Positions 30,776-41,239 of a stretch of 64,000 bases of DNA are shown in pieces; the stretch's first letter is position 1, and each line of letters begins with the position of its first letter. Both the position numbers and the translations under genes were made by a program. The DNA is taken from assembly GCA_022606425.2 (NCBI GenBank), contig JAHDVF020001346.1:1-64000 (forward strand), written 5' to 3'. Under the pieces are notes generated by a model, which saw only the letters and a list, made by a program, of their open reading frames with translations, was not told the origin of the DNA and made no database searches. The DNA comes from Lepidostoma basale (Eukaryota > Arthropoda > Insecta > Trichoptera > Lepidostomatidae).

Positions 30776-31203
30776 GTAGTGGAAAGCAAAGTTAGAAATT
30801 ATAAAACATCCATCAGGCCCATAATAACTTTCGGAATCGAAGCAAAAGGAGACACTGTCGGAACTAAACATCTCTTAAGAGTAGCAGAAATGAAAACATT
30901 GCGACCTATTGTGGGAAGAACCCTAAAAGATAGGCTATCCAATGAAAAAAATCGCAAATCCTGCAAAATTGAAGACATAAAGAGATGGTGTAGGCAGAGA
31001 AGACGATTCTGGATGAACCACATCTTGAGAATGGATCCAGCAAGAATTCCTAAGATCGTGATGCACGAACCTCCAGAGGACCGCCGACCACCAGGACGGC
31101 CACCAAAGAGATGGAGAGAAGGCTGGTCTTCTTCATCACAGGAAGAATGTTGATATCCTGCATAAACAGATCGCAAGATCTACAATCATAAGAAGAAGAA
31201 GAC
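30776..31203 (+). mobile_element. LINE-B 3' end, intact frame
   Basis: A 124-codon frame (30779-31153): VRNYKTSIRPIITFGIEAKG, TKHLLRVAEMKTLRPIVGRT, RRRFWMNHILRMDPARIPKI and GRPPKRWREGWSSSSQEEC. It terminates 50 bp before the GAAGAAGAAGAC tail. It is the best LINE-B copy; 4003-4390 is a mutated sister. Clade not assigned. Confidence 0.88.
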
Positions 31204-31745
31204 GTTTACAAAATATGGGAGAGTGGAGCGGGACATTGAAATAATGGGTGGGGCAAGCAACAAAGTGAATGATGTACTTAAAATTGTCATCGCAAACAAA
31301 AGCCTATCCAGTTCTAGTTCTAGTTCTGACCATGGAGCATGGAAGTAGCAAAAGAAGGATGAAATTAGAATAAATGCAGTGGATATGAGATATCTTAGAC
31401 GAATGTATGGAAATTTGTGTATGATAAAGTGACGAATGAAAATATAAGAAGTGAATGCAGTGATAATGTAAGGGTTATGAACAAAAAAATGAAAAGAACA
31501 TTAAGATGGCTTAGACACATGGAAATAATGAATGAAGAGAGAATGATAAAAAAATACATATGCTAAAGATGTAAATGGATCTGGATACAGAGGAAGACCG
31601 AACGTGAGGAATCAGAGAAATCGACGCGCGTGCATGACACGATGTATGAATGTTCGAGAGAAGTATGTCAGTAAAGACAAGTGTGGTAGTTCATTCTTTC
31701 TGCCTACCCTTTCGAGGATGATGGTTATCTGCTTAGTTATTAAGT
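31204..31745 (+). mobile_element. LINE-A 3' part, plus, degraded
   Basis: Starts upstream of most copies (FTKYGRVERDIEIMGGASNK and VNDVLKIVIANK), then NQKKDEIRINAVDMRYLRRM. The RSFR... segment is broken, and RNRRACMTRCMNV continues to CCTTTCGAGGATGATGGTTA. Triplicated CTAGTT at 31311-31327. Fused directly to the LINE-B tail at its left. Confidence 0.85.
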
Positions 31746-31865
31746 TCATTTATATATATTACACATCATTCAGAATTGTCCTCCCGAAGAGGAAATTGTG
31801 ATGAAAGAAGTTGAACCCGAACTGGCTTAAGACGTTACCAGGAAGTCGACTAGGCGTAGCCAAAT

Positions 31866-31990
31866 AGTGGCATGGTACGATATATGAATGTTGAGGAAAC
31901 GAGAGAAGTATGTCAGGAAAAAAATGTGGCAGTCCATTATTTCTTCCTACCCCTTCGGAGAGACGGCATGATGGTTAGTTAGTTAGTTAG
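31866..31990 (+). mobile_element. LINE-A terminal fragment
   Basis: ATAGTGGCATGGTACGATAT, YMNVEETREVCQEK region to GGCATGATGGTTAGTTAG. Confidence 0.82.
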
Positions 31991-31994
31991 ATAT

Positions 31995-32320
31995 TGAACC
32001 ATTTTTTTCTATGGCGCTACAACTTTTGGTGGGCCTCCTCCAAGAAACGAATTTCTTAAAGTGTTCGTATCGTTGGTTGTTTTACGAGGTTAGGTTATTG
32101 GCCTAACGCTCAACCCCCTTACTAGGAGGACCAGGGTTTTTCTGTAGGGGTGTTCCTTTCCTTAGCTGGAGGTGACCGGTTTTGTGGCGGCGAAAATCGC
32201 CATTCGCCCTATCTCTGTTAGCTGTGGCACGTCATCATACGAGTAATTCCAATATGCCACACCCAAGGTTTGCGGGATCATAAAGATCACACGTGGACGC
32301 CAGAGAGTCGGACTAGATGG
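31995..32320. repeat. Probable SINE or other repeat, unclassified
   Basis: TATGGCGCTACAACTTTTGG resembles the start of SINE-type repeats I associate with Lepidoptera. GTTAGGTTATTGGCCTAACG is a short palindrome. No A/B boxes are convincing and there is only one copy in the window. Confidence 0.3.
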
Positions 32321-32324
32321 TAGT

Positions 32325-32672
32325 GTTGCTGATGTTATACAACTATAGCGTTTCAGTTCATTTACTGGTACACACACATTCCAGCAGAAGGAAGACATTC
32401 CAAGAGCAAGAAATAAGACGCCGAACAAAAGTCATAGACATAATGGACCTTGTCTCTAAGCAGAAATGGCAGTGGGCAGGTCATGTCGCCAGACAGGGTA
32501 CAGAGCGATGGGCACCCAGAGTCCTCAAATGGAGGCCATGGGATAGAAAAAGAGGAGTGGGCGAGTCGCGGGTAAAATGTGGCAAAGAAAAACCCAAGAT
32601 ATAGTGGAGTTGAAGAAAATGGAGGAGGCCTATATATCCAGCAGTGGAGAGATGGCTGAGGAAGAAGAAGTA
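32325..32672 (+). mobile_element. LINE-C 3' end, plus
   Basis: A 95-codon frame (32317-32604) includes RRRTKVIDIMDLVSKQKWQW, AGHVARQGTERWAPRVLKWR, PWDRKRGVGE. A later frame gives KMEEAYISSSGEMAEEEE in the GAAGAAGAAG tail. It lies directly before the hAT target site. Confidence 0.85.
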
Positions 32673-32690
32673 GATATTATACATTCCAGC

Positions 32691-33156
32691 CAGAGGCGGT
32701 ACTCCCATAGAAGCCCAGAAGCCCGGCTTGCGTAAGAAATTTTGAATCCAAACCTCTTCTGGCTTACAGAGGTTCGGCTCTTTTGGCTATTCCTCTGATG
32801 AGAACATTATTGGGAGATGATTTGGTGGGTTGTTGGTTCATGAGGGGGCATGTTTTTTTTTTTTTTGTATACAACAGGTCATTTGAACCCAATTACTGTA
32901 TACAATTTTATTAATTGTTTCTCGTGACATGTGATAGGTAGCCAATCTATCGCCATTTTATTGTCACGAGAATTCTACACCAGATCAAAGATAGTGTGAC
33001 AATCACACTGCCATCGCCGGGGATCAAACCCGGGACTTTCGGAATGGAAGTCAGAGCTCTTACCACTCTGCCACGGATTTCTTAGATTTGGGGGGTTGGA
33101 TTCAAAATTTCTTACGCAAGCCGGGCTTCTGGGCTTCTATGTGAGTACCGCCACTG
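32691..33156. mobile_element. hAT-like non-autonomous element, 8-bp duplication
   Basis: Terminal inverted repeats of about 60 bp: CAGAGGCGGTACTCCCATAG at 32691 and the complement of CTATGTGAGTACCGCCACTG at 33137-33156. ATTCCAGC flanks both sides (32683-32690, 33157-33164). CAG-type ends with 8-bp duplications are typical of hAT. It has no transposase. A SINE-1 sits inside (32862-33084), accounting for half of its length. Confidence 0.88.
32862..33084 (-). mobile_element. SINE-1 nested in the hAT element
   Basis: Minus strand: tRNA-like head (33084-33010) with GTGGCAGAGTGGTAAGAGC and GGGTTTGATCC, body GTGATTGTCACACTATC, GACAATAAAATGGCGATAG. The 3' end is AATTGGGTTCAAATGACC then TGTTGTATAC and poly-A (plus T-run at 32854-32868). 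Its 3' end differs from the LINE-F-type end at 9360. Confidence 0.88.
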
Positions 33157-33169
33157 ATTCCAGCAAGGT

Positions 33170-33490
33170 ATGTCCCCCCACGGCCCTAACCATCCATTCA
33201 AACCACGAAGAAAGATAGATATTGAAACAGAAATCCATTTAAAAAATTCAAATGATACTTGCTACATTTTGCGAAACGCGGTTTTGGGTATCGCACCGCA
33301 CGGGGGCGATAGATTGCCTTCACCTTCCGCGGACAAAGCCCGCCCTAATAGCATCTCGTCCGCTGCACCGCGGACAATGGCGCGCGAGGTAACTTCGGAG
33401 ATCAATTTGGTAAGAAATCTAAAATGAAGATTGATGCGAGGCCCGCGCCGGACTGCGCGCCCGCTGCCTCTAAGTATGCAAATTTTGAAG
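33170..33490. other. GC-rich patch, unassigned
   Basis: CpG-rich (33270-33390, 33430-33475) with an 85-codon plus frame (33170-33427) of no known family. AATTTG followed by GTAAGAAAT at 33405-33419 resembles a splice donor. Possible exon or regulatory DNA. Confidence 0.3.
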
Positions 33491-33784
33491 ATTTATGACT
33501 AGACTCACAAAAGGCTTCGCGTAAACGATTATATTATAATTTACATTATAAGATTACAATTGAGCCAAAATTAGTCCCGACAGCTCAAAGGATAGAATTA
33601 GTCCTAGTTGTCGCGCCATTAGGAACCCATGTACAGGAATTCTTGCGCTGTTGTTAGCTTGACTTGGGCTGAAATATTGAGGACAAAATAATTAACCCCT
33701 ACAGTGCGACTGGCTACATTTGCAGACCAAAAAAATGTTGCTTACTTCGGCAGACAACATTTCCACCCATATTTGAATGTATCT

Positions 33785-34130
33785 AATGAAGATTAATTGT
33801 ATCTCAATAGAGACGAAGATGTAAATTGTTTTCTGGGAACAGAAGGTGGTGGTCGAGGCGCTTCCAGGACTTATGACCTGTCATTGGTTGGGTTGAGCGA
33901 TCGCTTTATGTTTAACAACATTCCCCATTCCGGCCTTCTTACGACCACCACGGCTGACAAATTTTTGGAACTTGTATATATATATTTTTAAGTTCATATT
34001 ACATTTTTAAGTTCATATTACATTTTTAAGTTCACTCTACAGTAGCGTCATCTATTAAGATTAGAAATTACATTTTTAAGTCCACTCTACACTAGCATCA
34101 TCAGTGTAGAGCGAACTTAAAAATGTGAAG
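33785..34130 (+). repeat. Repeat R, plus copy, with 19-bp tandem array
   Basis: GATTAATTGTATCTCAATAG, GATGTAAATTGTTTTCTGGG, ACTTATGACCTGTCATTGG, CAACATTCCCCATTCC to TGGAACTTGTATATA. About three copies of TTAAGTTCATATTACATTT follow at 33989-34045, then two partial repeats with CATCTATTAAGATTAG. The latter ends inverted (TCTACACTAGCATCATCA...GTGTAGAGCGAAC). Confidence 0.75.
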
Positions 34131-34149
34131 ATAGGCGTGGAATCCTACC

Positions 34150-34253
34150 ATATATACAAGGCAATTAGGCATGCGATATAGTCGGTTGGAGAAGGTTACT
34201 TGAGGCCTTTTGCACCTTGGAGGTGTGACAGGACAAAAATAAAAAGAAGAAGA
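34150..34253 (+). mobile_element. LINE-E 3' tail fragment
   Basis: RQLGMRYSRLEKVT-type remnant; GGTGTGACAGGACAAAAATA and AAAAGAAGAAG end. Confidence 0.6.
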
Positions 34254-34689
34254 TTACCTCTTAATTTTTTATAAACCGTTATTCCAATATCGAAAATTAT
34301 TAAAATTGCGTTGAAGGATTGCACAATCATATGATCAATAATATTTTATTTTTAACAACAATTTTTATTTCAAAATGTTTATTTAACGTTGATACAAATT
34401 CCAAAGCGTTCCACCGACTCTCATGACCTTATCTCTGTTGTTCCTAAGAATTCAAAACATATTGTCCATATAACTTGAGATGGGATTTCCTAGTTGTCTA
34501 ATTCCGGATGTCCTCGAAGTAAACAAGGTTAAATTAGATTACAATTTTCCGAGTGCGCGGGTCAACAAACATTTTTTCATCATAGAATTAGTTTAAAATT
34601 TTTTTTTACGCATTTCCATATATTTTGTTAACGTGATATTTTTAATATAGCAGTATTTGTTGAAGAAACAACAAAAATAAGAATTATTA
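34254..34689. other. AT-rich, nothing recognised
   Basis: No supported feature. Confidence 0.5.
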
Positions 34690-34800
34690 CAATATTACTG
34701 TTAAAATTTAAAATACTGTAATATATCACAATTTCGTTTTATTTACCGAGTGTCGCGACAGCTGTTTTGCCAACCGATGTTGGCATCATCAGGTGTTTAA
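34690..34800 (-). repeat. HHR-A single arm, minus
   Basis: ATCACAATTTCGTTTTATTT to CAGGTGTTTAAGC. It contains motif A5 (34750-34797). Confidence 0.65.
34750..34797 (-). ncRNA. Hammerhead-like motif A5 with compensatory helix II
   Basis: Minus strand: CTGATGA (34792-34786), T, GCCAAC (34784-34779) paired with GTTGGC (34774-34769), AAAAC instead of GAAAC (34768-34764), AGCT, GTC (34759-34757). Relative to GTCAAC/GTTGAC at 54640-54655 both strands of one pair changed (U-A to C-G). G12 is lost, so cleavage is unlikely now. Confidence 0.5.
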
Positions 34801-35069
34801 GCTAAAGTTTCAAATGAAAAGACCTACTATTTATAGGGCAAAAAACTCATCAGTGTGGTCAGTCTTAGTAAAAATTAAGTATGCGAAATCTGTTGACAAT
34901 TTTACAAAAAAGTATAACAAAGGTAGGAAAAAACAGTGATTAGAAAGGACAATTATACATACAAGAAATGAAAGGGTATTGTCACAGTTAAAATTAATTA
35001 GGTTAAGAAACTACAAATAATGTTATTATAAGCCAACACAATATAAGTGAGATTTTTGTCCAAAACCAT
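34801..35069. other. AT-rich, nothing recognised
   Basis: No supported feature. Confidence 0.45.
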
Positions 35070-35145
35070 TTGTCCGAAACATGTCTTTGTAATTTTATTT
35101 TTTTAATTTAAGTGCTGTATATACAAAGTATATAATTTTTATTTT
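35070..35145 (+). repeat. HHR-B partial copy
   Basis: TTTGTCCGAAACATGTCTTT and CTGTATATACAAAGTATAT match 27699-27765. The CTGANGA side is missing. Confidence 0.55.
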
Positions 35146-36332
35146 TTAATTTACTTTACGATTTTTTTTAATCTTACTGAAATATTCCTGAAATCTCAAG
35201 ATTCAAATGAGAGTTGATTGACTTAATTATTTTCCACTGAAATATAATAAGAATTAATAGAAACATTTATTATTATTTTTGTTTAACAGACGATTTGATT
35301 GATGTTTGAACAAATCTGAATCACAGTAAATTTATATACTGCTTGTCTCTATAGAGTAATGTATGAGAGTTGATTTTAAAAATGTATATTAACGTTATTA
35401 ATATTTTACGTTGAATAAAAAACCAATGAAGTAAATTAATTTTAAGAGCATAATGTCTATTCCTTTAATGGTATCTTCTTTATAGAATGTGTCTTTGAGG
35501 TCGGCAAAATAATAATTTCAAAGAAACCATTTTTACTATATGCTTTTGTATAAAGAATTTCTTTTAAATTTCAGTTTTTTAAAGGTAAATAAATTTTGTT
35601 TGTCTGCTTGGAATTTTGCGTTGTTGGATCTTGTTTATTAGCCATTAGATTTTCCTGGAACGTTTCTAATGTCCCTTTCATTTTAAAATTAATGACCGTT
35701 TATGGCTCGCTATTCTGTTTTCACAAAGTGATCCCTGTCACGTAACTTTGCACCTGTGTTTGCGTGTGGAGGACGTTTTTATTTGCCCCAATAACAATTA
35801 GATTTTTTCCCCTTCAACTGGTGCAAACGTAAAGTTACCGGGCGCAGGACTTCCCGTCAGCGTGACTAGGCGCCGAAAGCAGGCAGGGACATTGTAAGAC
35901 TAATAAGCTGCAGAGAAGGTTTTTTCGTGTAAGTTTTTTGCCTGCCCACCTCATATTTCAGTCATTATAAATTACTATATGGGCCACTCTGTCTTTCGCC
36001 TCCGGGGACAAGGGCTTTAAGGGTTCTCCGGCCGCAGAGCTGTTAGATAATTGAGAACGTCGGTATCACAAAAAATACTGTAGTTTAATTGAAACGTCTA
36101 TCTTTATAAATTGTAAATAAAGATGTAATGTGATTTTTACATGAATTTATCATAAAAATGCTGTTTTTCCTTTGTCAATTAATTTAGAATTTTATGGTCT
36201 TAAAGCCTCAAATATATGCTATTTTAATATGCATACGTATGTCATGCATAAAAATGTAAGGAAAAACATGTTTTGCATAAAACGAAATAATATAAAATCC
36301 GAAATACATAAGTTGCAACGAGATATTTGTGT
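35146..36332. other. Repeat-poor, unassigned
   Basis: AT-rich with a GC-richer stretch at 35690-36050 (for example TAAAGTTACCGGGCGCAGG). No recognised transposon, coding frame or RNA. A candidate for unique host sequence. Confidence 0.4.
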
Positions 36333-36396
36333 TAACTAACTTTCTAACCATCACGCTTCCTCTAAGGAGTTGGCTGAAATTATGAACTTTTCATTC
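36333..36396 (-). mobile_element. LINE-A end remnant
   Basis: TTAACTAACTTTCTAACC, CATCACGCTTCCTC and AAGGAGTTGGCTGAAATTAT. Only the last about 60 bp. Confidence 0.6.
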
Positions 36397-36524
36397 GTAC
36401 ATGATTTATTTAACGAATTTATTTTAAATAAGATTTTTCAGATATTTCCTAAATCTAACGCATTTGTAATCAAAATAACTAATAAATTCATAAAAAAAAA
36501 TATTTTGAGTGTATGTTTAGTTTG

Positions 36525-36630
36525 ATTCCACTTAGGTTTATGGCTTCAACCAGTTTCAGCAGTTTACTGCTATCTTCTGGTAGCGAGCTGCCGAAACCGG
36601 TCTAAGACATATACCTAAGTGGAACCAATC
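36525..36630. repeat. HHR-C-related fold-back
   Basis: CCACTTAGGTTTATGGCTTC, ACCAGTTTCAGCAG, then GGTAGCGAGCTGCCGAAACC and ATACCTAAGTGG are inverted halves around 36572. The right half has helix GGTAG/CTGCC, GAAAC, CG, GTC (36599-36601) as in HHR-C at 42929-42953. The CTGANGA part is not recognisable. Confidence 0.5.
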
Positions 36631-36740
36631 TCAATATATCGCACAAATAAATTGTGAATTGATTATTTTATGTTTAGTTCAATTACTTAAAACGAACTTC
36701 TACTATTAATTCTCATAAAACAGCATTAATATTAATATTC

Positions 36741-37289
36741 TAACTAACTAACTAACTAACCATCACGCCATTTCTCCGGAGGGGTAGGCAGAGAGGATGG
36801 ATCGCCACAATGCCCTGTCCTGGCATACCTCTCGGGATTCCTCTACATTCATACATCGTACCATGCACGCACGTCGATTATTTTTACGACTTCGAATGTG
36901 GCCGCCTTTTAGTAATTGATTAATTTGATTATGCCATGTTTTCCTCGGTCGTCCTCGGCTTCTTTTCCCACTTACACTGCTTGTGTACAAATTTTTACCC
37001 ATTATACTCTCATCCATTCGTTCCATATGTCCAAACCATCTCAGGGATCCATTTTTAATTTTATCTATGATGCAGTCATCTGCCTTACATTTCTTTCTTA
37101 TTTCATCGTTCGGTATTCTATCATACAACGTTTTCCCGCACATTCTTCTTAGTGATCTCATTTCTATGGCGTTTATCCTGCTTTCATCCTTCTTTTGCCA
37201 GCTTCAAGCTTCACTTCCATACATGAGGGTTGGCACTAGAACTCCATTGTGTACTGCCATCTTTGCTTCTGTGGATATATTCAGTATGA
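36741..37289 (-). mobile_element. LINE-A 3' end, 132-codon frame
   Basis: Minus frame 37161-36763: MRSLRRMCGKTLYDRIPNDE, KADDCIIDKIKNGSLRWFGH, MERMDES, GRPRKTWHNQINQLLKGGHI, RACMVRCMNVEESREVCQDR, SAYPSGEMA and stop, then (CTAA)n on the plus strand at 36741-36762. TAATATTC at 36733-36740 and 37290-37297 may be an 8-bp target duplication. Confidence 0.93.
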
Positions 37290-37297
37290 TAATATTC

Positions 37298-37680
37298 AGA
37301 ATCATAAATGGCACTCTGGTCAATTTGGCGCCTACTTATACTTATACGCCCTTAGAGAGTACCTTGTTTAGTTGATTCTATTATAGTTCTCTTACTTAGC
37401 TATGTCCAGTTTTAGTATTATACATTTGAAAGTTATATAGGTAACGTTGCGGGTGCTCATACTGCTTATGGGTCTTAGCCCATGTCTTGTGGTGTATCGT
37501 GTGACTCAAGCACCACAGAGCGAATCTGGTGTTGAGGATACCCCATTCTAAACGGGCACTTCCGACATTTCCTTATTCGGGTAGGCCGCCCAGGGTGGTT
37601 TTACTTTACCTGCTAAACCCTTTATCATGCACTTTACGGTGTGTATTTTAAGGGAGTGTTTTATTATTGTATTTGTAATT
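37298..37680. other. Unassigned
   Basis: 37440-37610 is GC-moderate with GGTGCTCATACTGC and CCCATTCTAAACGGGCACTT. Possibly an old repeat; not classified. Confidence 0.35.
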
Positions 37681-37890
37681 AACGTACTAACTAATTATCA
37701 CTTCGTCTCTCCGAAGGAGTATGCAGAAAGAGTGGATCACCACACTGTTTTTTCCTGACATACTCCCCTCAGGTTTACATTGATCACTTTAAAATCTCTC
37801 TCCACTCACCGACCATTTTGTAAACATACTTCTTAAATACACAAATTGAACCACTTGTTCCAGATTTTTACCGTTCACGCTAATGTACGA
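37681..37890 (-). mobile_element. LINE-A with internal deletion
   Basis: The tail side (TAACTAATTATCACTTCGTC to TCCTGACATACTCCCCTC) joins directly at about 37775 to a region normally about 500 bp away, the FVYLRSMF/ERGVERRV part (37795-37880). The middle of the tail domain is deleted. Confidence 0.7.
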
Positions 37891-38632
37891 GTACCTGACC
37901 TATATTTTTCTCAGTTTATACTAGAGCAAATAGAGTAATCAATTTGATTGCACGGGGAGATTATTGTTAATACTGGAAACATTGTCAATTGGGGATCGAA
38001 TATTACGATTTAGAGAATCATTTACTCTTACCACTCCTTTGTCGAATGCCAGCCGACACCATTTTTTTATTTCAGATAACATCAAGAGCCAAAATCACTG
38101 GGCCATCCACGCGCTTTTTTTTTGAGGGGCCAACTTCGATCAATAATAATAATAAACTATAAAAAAATTCAAAATTTGGTTTTCTGTATCTTTAAAATGT
38201 AAATAAAAACATCCTAAAAATCCAAAACGATTCATTTTTATTTTCCTACAAAAAAACGCCCTCGAAAAAAGACATGAAAATCGGCTTAGGTTACCAGACT
38301 ACACCTTAATCAACACCTTCTAATCACACTTGAGTCTGTTATCTCGCATGACGCTTTGATAGGTAGAAAAGTTAACTGTATATGTAATGTATTGCCGCCA
38401 ACATTAAATGTGACCTCGTCAAACATCAAATTTTAAGAGTCTTTTTATAGTGTATATCGATAAAATTATATTGGGTACAGTATTCATCTAATAATTCATA
38501 CAGCTACAGAGATATGAACGCTGTGTTTCGATTGCATTTTACTCCAAAATGCTTTTAACATTTAGTATTTTATTTAATGAAATATTTTGTATATTGATTT
38601 ATTTATTAATAAAGATAAAATTTAACCTTTTA
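37891..38632. other. Unassigned, AT-rich
   Basis: A T-run (38116-38124) and A/T-rich sequence. No feature recognised. Confidence 0.45.
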
Positions 38633-38945
38633 AGGATTAATTGTATCTCAATAGAGACGAAGATGTAAATTATTTGGATACAGAATATGGTAGTCGAGGC
38701 GTTTACAGGACTTATGACCTGTCATTGGTTGGGTTAAGCGATCACTTTATGTTAACAACATTCCCCATTCCGCCCTTCTTACGATACCACGTTTGACAAA
38801 TTTTTGGAACTTGTATATATGCTGCTATTTTTAATAACTTTACATTGTTGTACACTAGCGCCATCTATTAAGATAATTTGTAAGCATTTATCAGAAAATC
38901 TTTATTAATACAATGTGAAAGGCTTTTACGCAATTATCACATTGC

Positions 38946-40273
38946 ATTTAGTCTGTTAAGCGCCGTTGGTAAACTCTACGGCCGAATTTTAATAGAAAGA
39001 GTAAAAAAGACGACGGCTGAAAGAGTATGGGATGTTCAAGGCGCTTTTATGACCGGAAGAGGATGTATGGATCAGATTTTTGCACTTCGAACGCTTGCGG
39101 AGAAGTTTATGGCCAAAAACCGTAAGCTTTTCTGTGCGTTTGTCGATTTGCAAAAAGCCTATGATCGAGTGAACAGAGAAAAACTGTGGTCAATCTTGTC
39201 CGAATACGGAGTGAGCACAAAACTGATACGGGCGGTTGCTTCTCTCTACGAAGGGAGCACTGCCAGTGTTAGGGTAAATGGAGACATCACGTCTTGGTTT
39301 GATATCACGAAGGGTGTTAAGCAGGGCTGCGTGATGTCTCCATGGTTGTTCAATCTGTATATGGACAAGTGTATGAAAGAACTTAAAGGTATAAATGCTG
39401 GTGCTCAGATGAGTGATCTGTCTGTAAACTGTCTGCTTTACGCGGACGATGCCGTTCTCGTTGCGGATAGTGCGGACGAATTACAAGTCTTGGTGTCGAG
39501 AATGTATGAGGTATGCAAGTCGAATGATTTAATGATGAATGTCGGAAAGTCAAAGGTGATGGTTTTCGAAAGGGAAGAGCAAATGACAGTTTGTAATATA
39601 AGTGTGAACGAAGAGAACTTGGAACAGGTGAGGGAATTTGTGTATTTAGGCAGCATGTTCACAGCAGATGCCCGAACGGATAGTGAAATCGAAAGAAGGG
39701 TTGATGCGGGTAACAAAGTGAATGGAGCTTTAAAAATAGTTATTGAAAACAAGAATTTATCAATGAAAGCGAAAACGGCCGTTCACAATGGAGTTCTGGT
39801 CCCAACCCTAATGTATGGAAGCGAAGCATGGAACTGGCAGAAGAAGGATTAGAGTAGAATAAATGCGGTAGAGATGAGGTCCCTAAGACGTATGTGTGGT
39901 AGAACGATATACGACAGAATCTCAAATGCTGATATAAGAAAGGAATGTAGAGCGGAAGAAGGTATAATGAACAAAATTATGAAAGGATCGCTGTGTTGGT
40001 TCGGACATATGGAACGCATGGATGGAGAAAGAATGGTTAAGAAAGTATACGTTAATGATGTAAATGGGGTACGAAGTCGAGGCAGACCGAGGAAAACATG
40101 GCATGACCAAATTAATCAAATTTTAAAGGTTGGTCATGTTAGAAGTCTGAGGAATCGACGTGCGTGTATGACTCGTTGTATGAATGTGGAGGAAGCTAGA
40201 GAGGTTTGCCAGGATAGAGTAGTGTGGCGGTCCATTCTCTCTGCCTACCTACGTTTGTTGTTGTTGTTGTTGT
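38946..40273 (+). mobile_element. LINE-A, longest copy, 12-bp target duplication
   Basis: 5'-truncated LINE-A of 1328 bp starting inside the RT domain. TTATCACATTGC flanks it at 38934-38945 and 40274-40285. The 3' end lacks the usual CCTGCGGGGAAACGGCGTGA and ends in TACGTTTGTTGTTGTTG, so the tail changed from (TTTG)n to (TTG)n by deletion. It is the reference copy for the family in this window. Confidence 0.95.
38947..40248 (+). pseudogene. LINE-A ORF2 fragment: reverse transcriptase and C-terminal tail
   Basis: The open frame begins before the ATG at 39049 (FSLLSAVGKLYGRILIERVK upstream). Counting from that ATG: motif A FVDLQKAYDRV at residues 31-41 (catalytic Asp33), motif B GVKQGCVMSPWLFN at 89-102, motif C YADD at 131-134 (39439-39450), then VGKSKVMVFER and a LGSMF segment, and LVPTLMYGSEAWNWQKKD. 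A TAG at 39850-39852 replaces a Glu codon seen in sister copies. The same frame then continues from MRSLRRMCGRTIYDRI (39874) through GSLCWFGHMERM, GRPRKTWHDQINQILK and RACMTRCMNVEEAREVCQDR to ILSAYL. The RT core is otherwise intact, but the endonuclease and ORF1 are missing, so it cannot be autonomous. Clade: a LINE of the RTE/CR1 side; not resolved. Confidence 0.93.
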
Positions 40274-40361
40274 TTATCACATTGCTAGATAACGCCTGGA
40301 GTGAAACTCCAATTTTTATGCTATTAACTTGTACCAGTTTTTTCATAGATTTTTTTTTTTT

Positions 40362-40560
40362 ATACGAATACTTGTAGACAAATACTGGATTTTTACCCAT
40401 TGCGGGTTAATCATTTTTTTAACGATTAATTGTATCTCTGTTTCCATATTCTGTTTCCAATACATCTTCGTCTCTATTGAGATACAATTAATCCTTAAAA
40501 AATGATTAACCCGCAATGGGTTAAAATCCAGTATTTGTCTACAAGTATTTGTATAAAAAA
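40362..40560. repeat. Repeat R fold-back (palindrome)
   Basis: Arms of about 75 bp: ACGAATACTTGTAGACAAAT...GATTAATTGTATCTC (40364-40438) and GAGATACAATTAATC... to ACAAGTATTTGTAT (40479-40554) are inverted with a 40-bp loop holding CATATTCTGTTTCC and ACATCTTCGTCTC. One end of repeat R has become a snapback. Confidence 0.8.
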
Positions 40561-40854
40561 AACAAATTTTACCTTTTACATATAATATATATTGCAAAAA
40601 AAAGATTCTCCATGAAAATTCTTTCATTAATTAAATCGTTGAACCAAAAATACTAAAGATTTAATTATTTATTCGTGAGCAGTAATGTAAATCTTGAAAT
40701 CAAATAATAATGTTTTATATCATAGTTTTAAGATTCGGTAAAATGGGCCGAAGACACAAACATTAGTGGATATTTTCTAAATATAAATTTTAAAAAGATT
40801 TCTTACAAATTTTAATTACTTTCATTATTTCTTCTATGTTTCAACTTTGATCTT

Positions 40855-41020
40855 TTCAACATCTGTCAAAACTGGTCATATTTGTAAACAATTTTATAAT
40901 ATTTTAAATACATATCTTTATAATACCACTGAGGAAGGACCGGTTGTCCGAAACATGTCTGATATGTAAAAAATTTTTTAAAGTTAGTGATGTATACACA
41001 AAGTATATAAAAATGTAAAA
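40855..41020 (+). repeat. HHR-B element, single arm
   Basis: Matches 25105-25250: AACATCTGTCAAAACTGGTC, AACAATTTTATAATATTTT, hammerhead-like core, GATGTATACACAAAGTATAT. Confidence 0.65.
40923..40965 (+). ncRNA. Hammerhead-like motif B2
   Basis: CTGAGGA (40929-40935), extra A, GGAC (40937-40940) with GTCC (40946-40949), GAAAC (40950-40954), AT, GTC (40957-40959). Helix I ATACCA (40923-40928) against TGATAT (40960-40965) has one mismatch of six. All invariant core bases are present. Confidence 0.58.
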
Positions 41021-41239
41021 GAACAATTTTCATTATTCACTGAATTTCCAAAACATACTTATTCTTAAAATACCAGGAGCAACCTACCAATACTTGAAGC
41101 CCGATTATATTATCGTAAAAAAATAAACTTTTTTTTTAAATCTACAATATTTTACTCACTTGATATTTTTAAACGTACAATATGCACGATAGATTCACAA
41201 ACTTTTTGAATTTATAATAACATTTTACCTTATTATTAA

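Larger units (their letters stand above)
38633..40360 (+). repeat. Repeat R interrupted by LINE-A
   Basis: The left part 38633-38945 runs from GATTAATTGTATCTCAATAG to CAATTATCACATTGC. The right part 40274-40360 resumes TTATCACATTGCTAGATAAC GCC TGGAG, as in the uninterrupted copy at 49640-49675 (CGCACTGCTAGATAACGCC). Insertion of LINE-A duplicated TTATCACATTGC. Confidence 0.8.

Noticed and set aside
33969..34110. CRISPR-like array (19-bp repeats)
   Set aside because: Only about three head-to-tail copies without spacers, inside an insect-type dispersed repeat. A simple tandem duplication.
36983..37375. 130-codon plus frame with CPNHLRDPFLILSMMQSSAL
   Set aside because: Antisense of the LINE-A tail; the same peptide appears opposite every LINE-A copy (6259, 10295, 49928, 61498).
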